From NCBI GenBank assembly GCA_008330645.1, contig VLTN01000045.1, forward strand, positions 235,602-299,601: a DNA stretch of 64,000 bases, in the 5' to 3' direction. Each line of letters begins with the position of its first letter. Positions within the stretch are counted from its first letter, which is position 1. This document shows positions 19,901 to 30,998 of this stretch, in pieces. Made by a program: the position numbers and the translations under genes. The notes under the pieces were generated by a model that ran no database searches, was not told where the DNA came from, and saw only the letters and a program-made list of their open reading frames with translations. The DNA comes from Cafeteria roenbergensis (Eukaryota; Sar; Bigyra; Bicosoecida; Cafeteriaceae).

Positions 19901-21979
19901 GCGGACATGCCCGACATGTCCGCCGCGTCCTCCGCGGTCACGTCCCTTCGCGCGAGCGTGGACAGCGTGAGCGGCCTCTCCAGCGCCCGGTCCAGCGTGG
20001 CCGACCTCAACAGCACCCTTGGAGGCATCACCTTCAACGCCACGGCCTCGAGCGAGCAGATCGACGCCGCCCTCTCGTCGGCCAAAACCGCCCGCCCCAC
20101 CCTCAAGTCGGTGCGCACCACCATCGCCGGGGTGCAGCAGCAGCTTGGCGTGCGCTCTGAGCTGAGCAACGCCTCGTCGCTCATCGACTCAGCGAGCGAC
20201 GCTGTGGAGTCCGCCGACGGCGTCGTCAGCCCCCTCCGCGGCGCCAAGGCGGCTCTGCTTTCCTTCGAGTCGTACTGGTACGGCGCCCTGCCCGGCCTGC
20301 TCGAAAACAAGCTGTCCCGCTCCGCGCTGGAGGCCCGCGCCGCGTCCAAGGGGCTGGCCGGCGTCGCGCTGGCCGTGTCCGAGGTGCTCATTGACCTCGT
20401 GGACCAGGCGGGCGAGATCGCAGGCGCATTCTCCGCGTCCAGCTCGGCCGCCAGCGGCAACAGCTCGTCGAGCAACAGCAGCAGCAGCAGCGGCAGCGCC
20501 TTCAGCCTGCCCGTGAACATGACGGAGCTCATTCTTCGCTACTCGCCCACCATGGAGGCGCTCAGCAACCCAGACTCGGACAAGCTCGGCGGCATCCACT
20601 TTGCAATGAGCACCGCGGCGCTGCTGTCCAACGCCACCGGCATGGACCTCGGCCTGCCCGCCGCTGTGCTCCCTGACTCCAACCCCGCCGCCGCCCAGGC
20701 CGGCGCTGGCATCTTCACCGACGCCGTGGGCAACGCCTGGTCGGACGGCGCGGTTTGCGTGACGCGCAACTGCATCGACGGCACCATCAACGCGCTGAAC
20801 AAGGAGCCCCTCGGCGACGCCATCACCTCCATCAGCGTGGGCGTGAACAGCGTGTCCAGCGGCGGCCAGAGCCAGTCGGAGTCTATTTCCGTGCCGCTTC
20901 CTGTGTCGCGGGAGCTGCTCTTCTCCGCCCCCCTCGCCATCCCCATCCTCATCGCCCTCCTCGGGTTCCTGCCCGTGATTTGCTGCTGCCGCTGCAGCTG
21001 CCAGCCGTGCTGCACCCGCTGCCTCGCCTGCTGCCACCAGTTCTCGGCCTGCTGCTGCATGGCCATCCTCTTCCTCATCTTCGGCGGCCTCCTCTTCCCC
21101 ATCGTCATGGTCACCTCGGACGTCTGCGCCTCCGGCCTCAACGTGGGCTACACCTACGTCGACCGCTCCGAGGCCAGCATCTGCAGCCTGGTGTCGGGCG
21201 ACCTCCTGCAGCCAGGCCGCTGCGTGGTGTCCATCGACACCGGCACGTCGGCCGGCAACGCCGACCTGACCATCAACCTGCCCCGCCTGTACAGCAGCAT
21301 GCTCGGCGAGGACGGCTGCACCCCCGCCGGCCGCACGGAGGTGGTCAACGCGTTCACCGCCGTGGGCGCGCTCAGCGACCGCTTCTTCGAGACGAGCGTC
21401 AACACCACCGTCGTGGACGTGGCCGCCAGCGCGGACGTGCCCATCCGCGAGCCGCTGCGCATCGCGCTGCTCCTGTCGGCGCGCTCCGCCGGGTCCGCAA
21501 CCGACTCCTTCCTCTCCAGCCTGGGCTCCTCAGCGCTCTCGTGCGACAACGTCAACAGCATGGTGGGCTCCTTCACGGACGGCGTGTGCTGCGGCTTCGT
21601 CGGGCCCGTGTACTGGGTCGTGAGCAGCTGGTACCTCATCGCGTTTGCGATGTGCATCCTCGGCTGGGGCGGGTCCGTCTTTGCCTACAAGCGCCTTCCC
21701 AACGAGCTGTGGGGCGCATACTACAACGAGGCCCTGGAAATGCCGCTCGACGCCCGCCGCGCCCGCATGCAGCAGCGCGAGCTTGAGAAGCAGCAGCGGC
21801 TCACCCCGATTGAGCCGCACAGGTCCAAGGTGGCCCCCGACGCCCTCAACTCTGCCTCGTTGAACGCGGTTGACGGCGAGTCCTTTGAGGTGCGCAGCCC
21901 GGTGCGCAGGACTGGAAAGCCCAAGGCCGACCGCGCCGCGCACGTGGCGGTGGCCCAGGCCAAGCCCCGGGGCTCCTGA
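16911..21979 (+). CDS. Prominin-like five-pass membrane protein with very large first ectodomain
   Basis: Exons 16911-17010 and 17544-21979 (donor GTGAGC, acceptor CTTCTGTGCAG, phase 1) give 1511 residues. The order is: signal peptide (1-20); short ectodomain with cysteines; TM1 (~108-134); Cys-rich cytosolic loop (CRCHLTCCLCGMDGGCCLC); TM2 (~234-259); ectodomain of ~900 residues; TM3 (~1157-1182); short Cys-rich loop (CCCRCSCQPCCTRC); TM4 (~1202-1226); second ectodomain (~160 residues); TM5 (~1389-1415); basic tail. This is the prominin (CD133) topology, where such cysteines are palmitoylated and the protein marks membrane protrusions. Animal prominins are ~850 residues, so the first ectodomain is greatly enlarged. 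That loop is helical, full of NxS/T sites, and has one Cys-rich patch near 19690-19860. Identity rests on topology, not on alignment. Confidence 0.75.
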
Positions 21980-22573
21980 GCCCCCCCCCCCCCCCGCTCT
22001 CCCCCTGCCCTTGGCCCCACTGCTGGCCTCTTCTCGCCCCGACGCTGGCACGCTGCCCTGCCCGCCGGTGGGGCGTGTCGCCCACGTGGAGGGGCATGCG
22101 GGCCAGCCGCCCTTGATGCCTGCCTTGCGACGGCAACGACTGGCCCCGGATCCTGCCAGACTGCTTCGAGCTACCGCTGCGCTTTGGAGCAAGAGCCGGC
22201 TGCGGTGGCGCCCTTGTCGCCGCCGCCGCGTTGCGATAGAGTCAGCCCGCGCGTGTATCGTCTTTCGTCGGGGGCAAGCAAGCCAATTCGGCCCGGCTGC
22301 CCCCCTTTTGCACTTGACACCCAGAAGGTGTTGGATTGTGAATCGTGTCTTGAGTGTGACCGCTCGCGTGTGCCTTTGCGTGCTTCCAGCGGGCGGCCCC
22401 AACGACCCGTCCCTCGTTCATTCGCCCGCGTGTGGCCGCTGCAGCCGGAGAGAGCGAAGCGCTGCGTTGGGTCACAGGCTCTGCGCACGCGCCTGCTGGA
22501 CACACGCACACACACGCGCGCGCGCGCGAGCGCACGCGACGCTCTCACGCTACTGCGCGCGAAGCCCCGGCGC
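21980..22573. other. Convergent intergenic region with poly-C tract and CA/CG repeat
   Basis: It lies between the 3' ends of the prominin-like and carboxypeptidase genes. It opens with a run of 17 C at about 21980-21996, two bases after the stop codon. It ends with a mixed (CA)n/(CG)n stretch at about 22499-22528 that could form Z-DNA. The middle is ordinary and less GC-rich, and I see no gene in it. Confidence 0.65.
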
Positions 22574-24506
22574 TCAGTAGGGCTTGTTGTTGATGAAGCG
22601 GTCCATGAGCGCGTAGGCGGCCTCGCCCACGAACTGGGGCGCCATGTGGCCGCTGAGGGTGAGGGTGGCGAAGGCGAAGTTGTTGGGCTTGTAGGTGGTG
22701 ACGAAGCCCCCGGCCTGGTTGGCGCCGTTGATGTTGGCGAGCCAGGGGCGCCAGCTGTCGACCTTGGGGAAGCCGAGGCCAGCGGTCCACTGCTCGGAGC
22801 CCGGAGTGGGCACGCAGCCGTCGGCGTTCCCGCTGTAGATGAGCATGCGGTAGGCGTTGGCGAGGTCGCTGTAGCGGGGGAGGAGGTTGGGCTCGGAGCG
22901 CGTGTAGTTGAACGCGAAGTTGGGGACGTCCGTGCGCACGTGGATGGCCTTCTGGACGCGGGGGTCGTTGAGCCACGCGGCCATGGCGCCGTCGGCGTCG
23001 CAGTACCAGGCGCTGGTGCCCTGCTTGGCCTCCGCGGCGGCCTGCACGCCGGCCACACCCGCGGATGCGCCGAGGCGCTGGCGCACGTTGCGGAGGACGG
23101 TGTGGGTGTCGTCGGAGGTGCGCATGTCGCTGGACCACATGCGCCGGCCGGCGCCGTCGGTGGCGTGCTTGGCGTTGAAGGCGCTCACGAAGTCGCGGAG
23201 GCGGATGCCGCCGGACACGGGGTCGCGCACGAGGGCGTCGCGGGCGCTCTTGATAACGCCCTGGGAGGCGCGGCGGCCGCCCACAGAGTGGTCCGAGGGG
23301 CACGTGCTGTCGATCATGTAGATGAAGTAGTCCCCGGCCTCGGCGGTCATCTGGCTGAGCAGCTGCTCGCAGACCGCGGAGGGGGCGTCGTAGTTGACGC
23401 ACTGGCGCTCGATGCTGTCGTACAGCTCCGTGCTGATGAAGCTCTGGCCGTGGAGGAACTTGGCCAGGATGCCGGGGCCCTCGTTGGAGCAGGTGCCCAC
23501 CTCGTTGCCGATGCAGCCGTCGCCGTGGGCGACGCCCTGCAGGTTGATGACCTTGGGGTCAGCCTTCTGCTGGATCACCAGCGCGGTCATCGGGAGGTAG
23601 ATGCCGGCGTACGACTCGCCGGTGAGGAAGAAGGGGCGGCCCTGCAGCTCGGGGAACTTGACCGTGAAGAAAGCGTCGATGCAGGCATAGAGGTCGTCGG
23701 CGGCGCCCTGGTCGTCGTGCGTGCACGCCTCCGCGTCGTCGCAGTAGGAAAAGCCGACGGGGGTGGGGTGCTCGAAGTACACCATGTTCCCGATCTTGGC
23801 CCACGTGGTGGGGTTGGCGATGAGCTTGGGAAGCGAGGTGTTGGACGCCGCGATGGAGCGAGAGTCGAGCTGGAAGGTGCCGAGCTCGGTCAGCATGCCG
23901 ATCAGGGACGACGAGCCGGGGCCTGCGGGCGGGAGGGCAAGCACAGGGCGCGCTGGAAACGTGAAGGGCGCCGCCATCCGGGGGCGACGCGGTGCTCCAT
24001 CGCTGCAGCAAAGGCGCGGCGGCGGCGGCAGCGGCAGCGGCGGCGACGAGCGCTCTCACCGCCGTTGGACCAGAGGACCACGGGCTTGGTCTCCGGGCTG
24101 GTGTGGGCCTCGGTGTACCAGTAGTGCACGTGCTTCTTGCCGTTGCCGATGGTCACATAGCCGCTCCACATCTGCGGCGCAAGCGGGAGCGGGGAGCAGC
24201 GGGGCATTGCAGTTGACATGCGTCGCTTCGCCGCGGAGACAGCTCGCCGTCAGGCGCGCCCCGGAACGGCCCGATCTGCCAGTGCGAAGCGGGAGCAGCC
24301 CGTGCCCGCGAGCGGCGGGCACGCGCCAGCGCAGCCGCATGCTCGGGAAGCTCGCGTCGCCAGCGCCAGTTTGGCTCCGGGCAGGCCTGCGCGCTCACGC
24401 GGGCGGGCAGGGGGCCGTCCCAGCCGGGAAGCGAGGTGATCTCATCGGCCGTCGGGGCCGCAGCCGCGAGGGCGGCGAGGCCAAGGACCGCAGCGAGGGC
24501 GAGCAT
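22574..24506 (-). CDS. Serine carboxypeptidase (peptidase family S10)
   Basis: Removes C-terminal residues from peptides, normally in the vacuole/lysosome or outside the cell. Exons 24399-24506, 24060-24171 and 22574-23922 give 522 residues. Signal peptide MLALAAVLGLAALAAAAP is followed by the family start EITSLPGWDGPLPAR / MWSGYVTIG. The oxyanion-hole motif WSNGGPGSS is split by intron 2 and restored by splicing. The catalytic triad is complete: Ser177 in GESYAG, Asp441 in GNADGCVP and His499 in SGHMAPQ. Cysteines and NxS/T sites (ASNTS, FNYTRS) fit a secreted glycoprotein. Donors GTGAGC and GTGAGA. Length is usual for the family. The substrate-recognition motif reads WSNGG where many members have WLNGG. 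Confidence 0.95.
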
Positions 24507-24949
24507 GGATCCGCGGTTCAATGCCGCGAGTGAGGGGGCGACTCGCCCAATCTGCTGCTTTGCGTCGCGCAAGTTGAACAGCGAGTCGGCAGAGCCGCGC
24601 CCAGCTGTGGCCAGGCGCTGGCCGGGGCGCTGCCGCCCCCGCGAATTCCGGGACACCCGCCCGACGGGGCGGTGCTGCGCTCGCCCCCGACCCCCCCCGC
24701 TGCGCCCTTCACATCCCGGGCGCGTGACCCACTCGCCGGCACAGCGGAGCCTCTGCTCGTCGCTGCGCTCGCCGCACAGAGCGCGTGGAACAAACTGCGG
24801 TTGCAGAACCCTTGAGCCAGTGCCGGCGCGCGAGCCCGACAGCGCGCGGGCGGAGAGTCCGGACGGGACCACCCGTGCATCCCACGTCTTCCACAGCCCC
24901 CGACCCACCCCTCGTGGGGGTCTCCCAGGGTCCCGCAAAGCGGCCAAGA
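24507..24949. promoter_or_regulatory. Divergent promoter region (carboxypeptidase / WD40 gene)
   Basis: These 443 bp separate two divergent start codons. The WD40 reading frame is open back to about 24785 but has no ATG before 24950, so part of this is probably its 5' leader. No specific site is recognised. Confidence 0.45.
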
Positions 24950-25595
24950 ATGGCGTCGCGAATCGCGACCTCCGAAGCAGCGCCCCGTTCGGCGCACGGC
25001 GCCTCTGTTGGCGGCGCTGCTGACGCATGCGCGCGAATGGAGCTCGCAGCATCGCTGGCCGCAGCGCTGGAGGAGCTGGGCTTCGGGGACTCGGCAACGG
25101 CGCTCCGGCGCGAAAGCGGCGCGAGCGGCCAGGAGAGCGACCGCCCCGGCCGGGCCGCGAAGCGACCCCACGGCGATGCCGCGGGCGCAGAGGGTGACGG
25201 ACAGGGCCTTCGTCCCCCGTCCCCGGGTTCCTTTGCGGCTCTTGCTTCCGCGCGCGCCGCGCTGCACGCTGGCGATTGGGAGGCAGTTGCAGCTGCCACG
25301 CACGGCGACGATCCGCCGCTGACCGCGCCGCCTGGCGCCCCACTGGCGGCCGTGCGAGCCCTGCTTGCGCGAGAGCTCACCCTGTCGCTCTCCGATGCCG
25401 CAGATGGCCCGGCGCTCGAGCCCAGTCGGATGCGGTCCGTGTGCGAGTGCTGGGAGGCTGCATCGTCCGCAGCCAGGGGCGAGTGGGAGGGGAGGCGGCG
25501 ACGAGCGAGCCCCCCGCAGGAGGGTCGCACACCACCGTCGTCATCCTCCTCCTCGTCCTCGTCGTCCTCTTGCTCCTCATCGTCGGCCGTGGTCC

Positions 25596-25638
<43 letters not shown>

Positions 25639-27922
25639 GGCAGCGGCAGCGACCAGTGGCGCTTTGGCGGTTGCTGCGGCTGGCGCTGCGGGCAACTGGC
25701 TGCCCGCCGCCCCGAGCGGGGCACCGCCGGCCGTGGCTGCGTCGCTCGGGCGGAGCAACTGCGTCCGCGGGGGGGTCGCGTGGACGTCCCTCGCAACGCT
25801 GTCTGCCGAGCCGACACCGGCCGCGCTGGCTAGGGGCAATGCGTCGCTGCCGCCCCCGGACGAGCCCACACTGGCCACAGGCCGCCGCGGGTCGCAAAAT
25901 CGCCCTCAGCCCAGCGCCTGGGCGCAGCGGGCGCACGAAGCTCTGGCCGGCCTGGGCTGGAGCCCCGGCGCGGCCGCCCTGCACGAGGGCGGGGCTGCGC
26001 TGGCCGATGCTATCAGCGCGGAGCGTCGTGCTTGCGTGGTGGCGCTGGTGGGCGGCGGACGGCCCATTGCTCGCGGCGACTGCGCGAGCACGAAGCCCCG
26101 GCGTCGCGCGGTCGTAGAGGCGCTTGGAAGGATCGGGGCCTCCTTGGCAGTGAGGCCGGGAGCCGGACCGGGAGTCGGCCGCGTCGCTGTGGGCCAGGCG
26201 GCGGACGCCGTCGCTCAGGCCGCCGCTGCAAGCATCGTGCGGCCTGCTCCCGCGGGCGCTCGCGCCGGCGCGGGGCGGGCGTGGCAGCGGGCCGAGCAGC
26301 GCCCTGGCGCCGGAGCAGGCCGCGCCGCCCGAGCCGTATGGGCCCGGCCGGCGGCTACGGCGGGGGAGGACGCCGTGGACGAGGTATGGGCAGCAGTGGC
26401 CGGCCCCCAGCGAGGCGGCCACAGCGCTGACGCGTGGGTGCTGGCGGGCACTGCCTCTGGCGACCTCGTTGCCTGGGAGGTGCCTCTCGCCACAGCGGCC
26501 AGTGCCGCAGCTGGCAGCGGCGGCAGCCGCGTCGGCCCGGGCGGCGACCCCTCCGCAGTGCGTGGCCACAGCGGAGCGGTTTGCTCCTTGGATCTCGCCG
26601 ACACGGTGGCCCTGCCAGCCCCTCCCAAGGGAGGCACCGGCGCCCCCCTGATGCTGCTCTCAGGGGGCGTGGACGGGCACGTGCGCCTGTGGGCGGTGTC
26701 CCGGCGCGGAGAGGCCGGGGCGAGCGCGGCCGACACCACCCCGCACAGCAGCGGCGCGGGTCACAGCTCTGCCGCGGCGGAGCAGTCTCGGCCCGACAGC
26801 ACCAGTCCAGGCGAGCCTGCCAGCGAAGGCCCCCAGGCCGCGACAGCGGCGGCCGCTGCTGAGGGGGCGCCCAGCGGGGAGGCGGGGCCCCTCCTCACTT
26901 GCCTGGACGATGTCAGAGCGTCGCGGACGGTGTCGGCCGTCGTGGCCGTCCGGTGGCTCCCGGGGTGCCGGGCAGCCGTGTGGGCGGACGCTGGTGGAAC
27001 AGTGACGACCGCCGCCCTCGCAGCGGGCGCCGCCGGGTCCAGCTCCGGCCTGGCGAGCGTGCGGCTCGTGCCACTGCAGGCGTGGCACGTTGGGCCCTTG
27101 GAGGCCCTGTCGGTCGGGCCGCGACTCGCCGCCTCGGCTGCCTGCCTCGCCAGGCTGGGCGCGGCCGATGGAGATCCAGCCGCTGCCCTAGCGCTGTACG
27201 AGTGGCTGCGGAGCAGGCCGTCCTCGTCCGACATCGTGGCCACCGCTGCAGCGGGGCGGGTCGTCTCGGTGGTCGAGTTGGGCCCCTTGGCCGTGTGGTC
27301 GGCCCGCATGGCGCTGCAGGCCGCCGGAGCAGCCGCAGCGTCGCAAGGGGCGGCCTTACCCGACGACTGGGCCCTAGAGGCCGTGGCGTCGCTGGCTGAC
27401 GCGAGGTGTCCCGACCTGGTCCGCAGCTCCGACCTGTCAGCGGACGCGTCGAGGCCGGTGGGGCGAGCCAGCATCGTCGAAGCCACGCCCCTGCCTGTGG
27501 TGGCGGCGGATGCAGCGCCGGCGGAGACCGTGGTCCTCGTCTCGCCACAGGGCGCCGACCCCTCCGCGGTGGGACTTTGGGGCGGACCCAACGCCGGGGC
27601 GCTGGTTCCCGCCCCAGACCCGCCGGGCTCGTCGCTCCGGCAGCAGGAGCGGTCCGTCGCGCCCTCGTGCGTCGCCTGGGACGCAGGCGATGTGCTGGTG
27701 GCGTGCGCGTCCGAGTCGGGCGAAGCCGTGGCCTGGCGCGTGCCGGGGCACGATGGCTTTGCTGCAGCGTCGGCAGCTGTTCCTGTCCGCCCTGCGGCAA
27801 GCGACGGCTGGCGTCACTGGGGCCCCGTCACGACCGTTCGCTGGACGCAGTCTGGGGCGCTCGGCCCCCTGCTCGTTACAGCCGGAGATGACGGCCACGT
27901 GGCGGTCTGGGCCTGGCAGTGA
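24950..27922 (+). CDS. LisH / CTLH-like / WD40-repeat protein
   Basis: A 990-residue intronless frame starting at ATG 24950 (context AAGAATGG). Residues ~30-62 (MELAASLAAALEELGFGDSATALRRES) fit a LisH dimerisation motif. The next part (SARAALHAGDWEAV...RALLARELTLSL) resembles a CTLH segment, the layout of SMU1, WDR26/GID7 and Groucho/TOPLESS-type scaffolds. A Ser-rich and poly-Ala linker follows (about 195-235). WD repeats are visible at ~480-590 (VLAGTASGDLVAWEV, HSGAVCSLDLAD, LLSGGVDGHVRLWAV) and at the C-terminus (SCVAWDAGDVLVACASESGEAVAWRV, VTTVRWTQSG, LVTAGDDGHVAVWAWQ). The blades between these are too diverged to count. Such proteins are adaptors, for example in CTLH ubiquitin ligases or splicing, but I cannot choose between them. 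Confidence 0.82.
25596..25637. repeat. GCC trinucleotide repeat coding for poly-Ala
   Basis: About 14 copies of a CCG/GCC triplet directly follow a Ser-coding TCC/TCG run inside the WD40 gene, producing a run of alanines in the linker. It is a typical slippage-prone repeat. Confidence 0.9.
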
Positions 27923-28014
27923 GCGCGTGCGACGGCAAGTGCCGCAGTTTCAGAGCGAAGCGTGCGCTCAAATTTGTCGCGACTGGCCCACACCCGCGTT
28001 CTCAAGCAGCTCCA

Positions 28015-29389
28015 CTACGCCTTTGCCGGCGCTGCGATCACGCTCTCGGGCTCGCCGTCCCACAGCACGGCCTCGTCCTCCCCCGCCTTGAGGAGGAATT
28101 CGTACTTGAAGATGCGGCCCTTGGAGCCCAGGTCGAGCGCCGAGATGGCCGCCATCTCGTCCGCGCTCAGCTCAAAGTCCCACACGGCCCCGTTGGACTC
28201 GATCCGGGCAGGCGTCACGGACTTGGGGATGCACACCACGCCACGCTGGATGCACCACCGGATCAGCACCTGCGCCGGCGACTTGCCGTGCGCCGCGGCG
28301 GCCGCCTTGACCACGTCCTCCGCCATCGGCACCGGGTCACCCTCGGAGCGCACCATCTCGGGGCGGCCCGGGGAGCCGAGCGGCGAGTACGCCGTGACCA
28401 CAGCGCCCACAGCCGCGCAGTAGTCCACGAGCCCCTGCTGCGCCAGGCACGGGTGCATCTCCACCTGGTTCACCGACGGCGCCGACCCGCCGCCGGCCAC
28501 CAGGGCGGCCATCTTCGAGGCGGTGAAGTTGCTCACGCCGATGGAGCGGACGATGCCCTCCTCCTTGGCCTTCTCCAGAGCGCGCCACGCGGTCAGCACG
28601 TCCTCGGGCTTGTACCCGAGCTTGTCCTCGTCGGCAAGCGGCATCCCCGCGCCGTGCGCGAGGCGGAACGGGTTGTGCAAGAGGACCAGGTCCACGTACT
28701 CGAGCCCCAGCTTCTTCACGCTCTCGCGAACGGAGGGAAGGGCGTGCTCCTCGGCGTAGTTGCCGACCCACAGCTTGGTCGTCACGAACACCTCGTCACG
28801 AGTGACGACGCCGGCCTTGATGCACGCGGCGAGCGCCTCCCCGATGGGCTCCTCGTTGCCATAGCCCTGCGGGAGCAAGCGACTCGGCCAGGGCGCCAGA
28901 GCTTCAGCAGAGGCGCGCCGAAGCAGCAGCCAGCTCCGATGCAGAATTCCGTCCTTGGCGCGCGCGCGCCGGCCTCGCCTCACCTGGGCCGTGTCGATGT
29001 GCCTGTAGCCGCTGCGCAGCGCGACATCGACGGCGCGCTTGACCTCTTCCGCTGGCGAGTTCCACGTCCTGTGGGCGGCGAGGGAACGCGCGGGCGGCAG
29101 CTCTGGATCGCAACTTGCTGCTGAGGGACCTCGGGCCGCCTCCTGTTCCGCCCACTCCAACCGTTTGCCTTGATTCACGGCATGCGCACAGCAGCATCGC
29201 AGCGCGCGGGTAAGCTTGCCGTCATGTGCGCAAGCGCAATCTGCGGGACTGCAACAACAAAGAGCGCAACGATCGCGCCAGCGCGTTGTGCTCGGCGACG
29301 GCTCACCCCAGGCCCAGCAGGGGCATCTCGAAGCCAGTGTTGAGCTTGACAGACTTGCTGGCGGAAGGGGCGGGGGCAGCTGAGGCCAT
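28015..29389 (-). CDS. Aldo-keto reductase, copy 1
   Basis: NADPH-dependent carbonyl reductase of the AKR family, probably cytosolic. Exons 29307-29389, 28984-29068 and 28015-28866 give 339 residues; the first splice rebuilds GLGTW at the start of the barrel. The catalytic tetrad is present: Asp53 (HIDTA), Tyr58 (GYGNE), Lys87 (VTTKLW) and His120 (LLHNPF). Cofactor-site segments GVSNF, VNQVEMHP, AYSPLGSPG and IPKSVTPARI are intact. Residue 121 after the catalytic His is Asn, where the neighbouring copy and most of the family have Trp, which lines the substrate pocket. Its start is only 69 bp from the stop of copy 2, so its promoter must be very short or overlap that gene's 3' end; a TATATTTG-like element at about 29435 is nearby. 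Donors GTGAGC and GTGAGG. Confidence 0.93.
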
Positions 29390-29458
29390 GATGCCTGCGC
29401 TGGAGAGTGCGGCGCTGCGGTGGTACTTGTATATTTGTTTGGATCGAGCATTCGACGT

Positions 29459-30838
29459 TCACGCCTTGGGCGGCGCTGCGATCACGCTCTCGGGCTCGCC
29501 GTCCCACAGTGCCGCGATATCCTGGCCTGCCTTGGCAAAGAGGTCCCCCTTGAGCAGCCGGCCCTTGGAGCCCATGTCGAGCGCCGAGATGGCCGCCATC
29601 TCGTCAGCGCTCAGCTCAAAGTCCCACACGGCCCCGTTGGACTCGATCCGGGCAGGCGTCACGGACTTGGGGATGCACACCACGCCACGCTGGATGCACC
29701 ACCGGATCAGCACCTGCGCCGGCGACTTGCCGTGCGCCGCGGCGGCCGCCTTGACCACGTCCTCCGCCATCGGCACCGGGTCACCCTCGGAGCGCACGCG
29801 GTCAGGCCGGCCCGGGGAGCCGAGCGGCGAGTACGCCGTGACCACGGCGCCCACAACCGCGCAGTAGTCCACGAGCCCCTGCTGCGCCAGGCACGGGTGC
29901 ATCTCCACCTGGTTCACCGACGGCGCCGACCCGCCGCCGGCCACCAGGGCGGCCATCTTCGAGGCGGTGAAGTTGCTCACGCCGATGGAGCGGACAATGC
30001 CCTCCTCCTTGGCCTTCTCCAGAGCGCGCCACGCGGTCAGCACGTCCTCGGGCTTGTACCCGAGCTTGTCCTCGTCGGCCGGGGGGAAGGGCTTCCCGTG
30101 CTCCAGCCGGAACGGCCAGTGGAGGAGGACCAGGTCCACGTACTCGAGCCCCAGCTTCTTCACGCTCTCGCGAACGGAGGGAAGGGCGTGCTCCTCGGCG
30201 TAGTTGCCGACCCACAGCTTGGTCGTCACGAACACCTCGTCACGAGTGACGACGCCGGCCTTGATGCACGCGGCGAGCGCCTCCCCGATGGGCTCCTCGT
30301 TGCCATAGCCCTGCGGGAGCAAGCGACTCGGCCAGGGCGCCAGAGCTTCAGCAGAGGCGCGCCGAAGCAGCAGCCAGCTCCGAAGCCGAATTCCGGCCTT
30401 GGCGCGCGCGCCGGCCTCGCCTCACCTGGGCCGTGTCGATGTGCCTGTAGCCGCTGCGCAGCGCGACATCGACGGCGCGCTTGACCTCCTCCGCTGGCGA
30501 GTTCCACGTCCTGTGCGGGGCGCGGAGGGCGGCAAGAACACACGACGCAACAAAAGTGGCGCCGCGATGCACGCTCTCTTCGGCCGCGCCTGTGCACCAA
30601 GCTGCTCGCCGCCGAACACCGATCAACGGCGCTTTCGGGCAATGCCGCCTCTCGGGACGGGCAGGTCGGAGGGGGTGAGCTGGGCAGACTGAGATGCGAA
30701 AAGAAGATCCCGCACAGGGCAGTGGCGCGCGCCGCTCCGCTTTGCGGCGGCTCACCCCAGACCGATCAGCGGCATCTCGTAGCCGGTGTTGAGCTTGACG
30801 GTCTTGCTGGGCGCAGGTGCGGCGGAAGCGGCGGCCAT
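29459..30838 (-). CDS. Aldo-keto reductase, copy 2 (tandem duplicate)
   Basis: Same structure as its neighbour: exons 30756-30838, 30426-30510 and 29459-30310, each the same length, giving 339 residues. Tetrad Asp53, Tyr58, Lys87, His120 is complete and residue 121 is the usual Trp (LLHWPF). It differs from copy 1 mainly in two patches: the loop after His120 (RLEHGKPFPPAD against RLAHGAGMPLAD) and the C-terminal tail (LLKGDLFAKAGQDIAALW against IFKYEFLLKAGEDEAVLW). An in-frame ATG 51 bp further upstream (30889) would add MSRRRVTAATPRIVTAE; the shorter start is preferred because it matches copy 1. It is divergent from the acyl-CoA oxidase gene with 160 bp between starts. Confidence 0.93.
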
Positions 30839-30998
30839 TTCGGCAGTCACAATGCGTGGAGTGGCGGCTGTGACGCGTCGCCGGCTCATTGCTTGCTGGC
30901 GGACCAATATCCCTCGCGCCGCGCCCAACGCGTGTCGCGCAGGCGCGCACCTCCAGCGAGGTTCCGGGCTCTCCGGGGTGAAAAAGGGCAGCAGGCTC
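30839..30998. promoter_or_regulatory. Divergent promoter region (AKR copy 2 / acyl-CoA oxidase)
   Basis: Only 160 bp separate the two start codons, so both promoters must share or overlap this segment. No named element is recognised. Confidence 0.5.

Larger units (their letters stand above)
28015..30838. repeat. Recent tandem duplication of the aldo-keto reductase gene (~1.44 kb unit)
   Basis: The two units lie head to tail. Exon 3 is almost identical in DNA except in two patches, and intron 2 is also nearly identical (for example from 28867 to 28983 against 30311 to 30425), including synonymous and non-coding positions. First introns are clearly different in length and sequence. High identity in the intron means the event, or later gene conversion, was recent. 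Confidence 0.9.

Noticed and set aside
17827-20160. 777-codon forward frame overlapping the prominin-like gene
   Set aside because: Shifted frame of the same strand, Arg/Pro/His-rich; the chosen frame has TM helices and glycosylation sites.
22184-24124. 646-codon forward frame
   Set aside because: Exact antisense shadow of the serine carboxypeptidase; Val/Gly/His-rich with no motif.
29435-29452. TATA box for AKR copy 1
   Set aside because: The AT-rich patch is suggestive but single, and other genes in the window show no TATA, so it is only mentioned.
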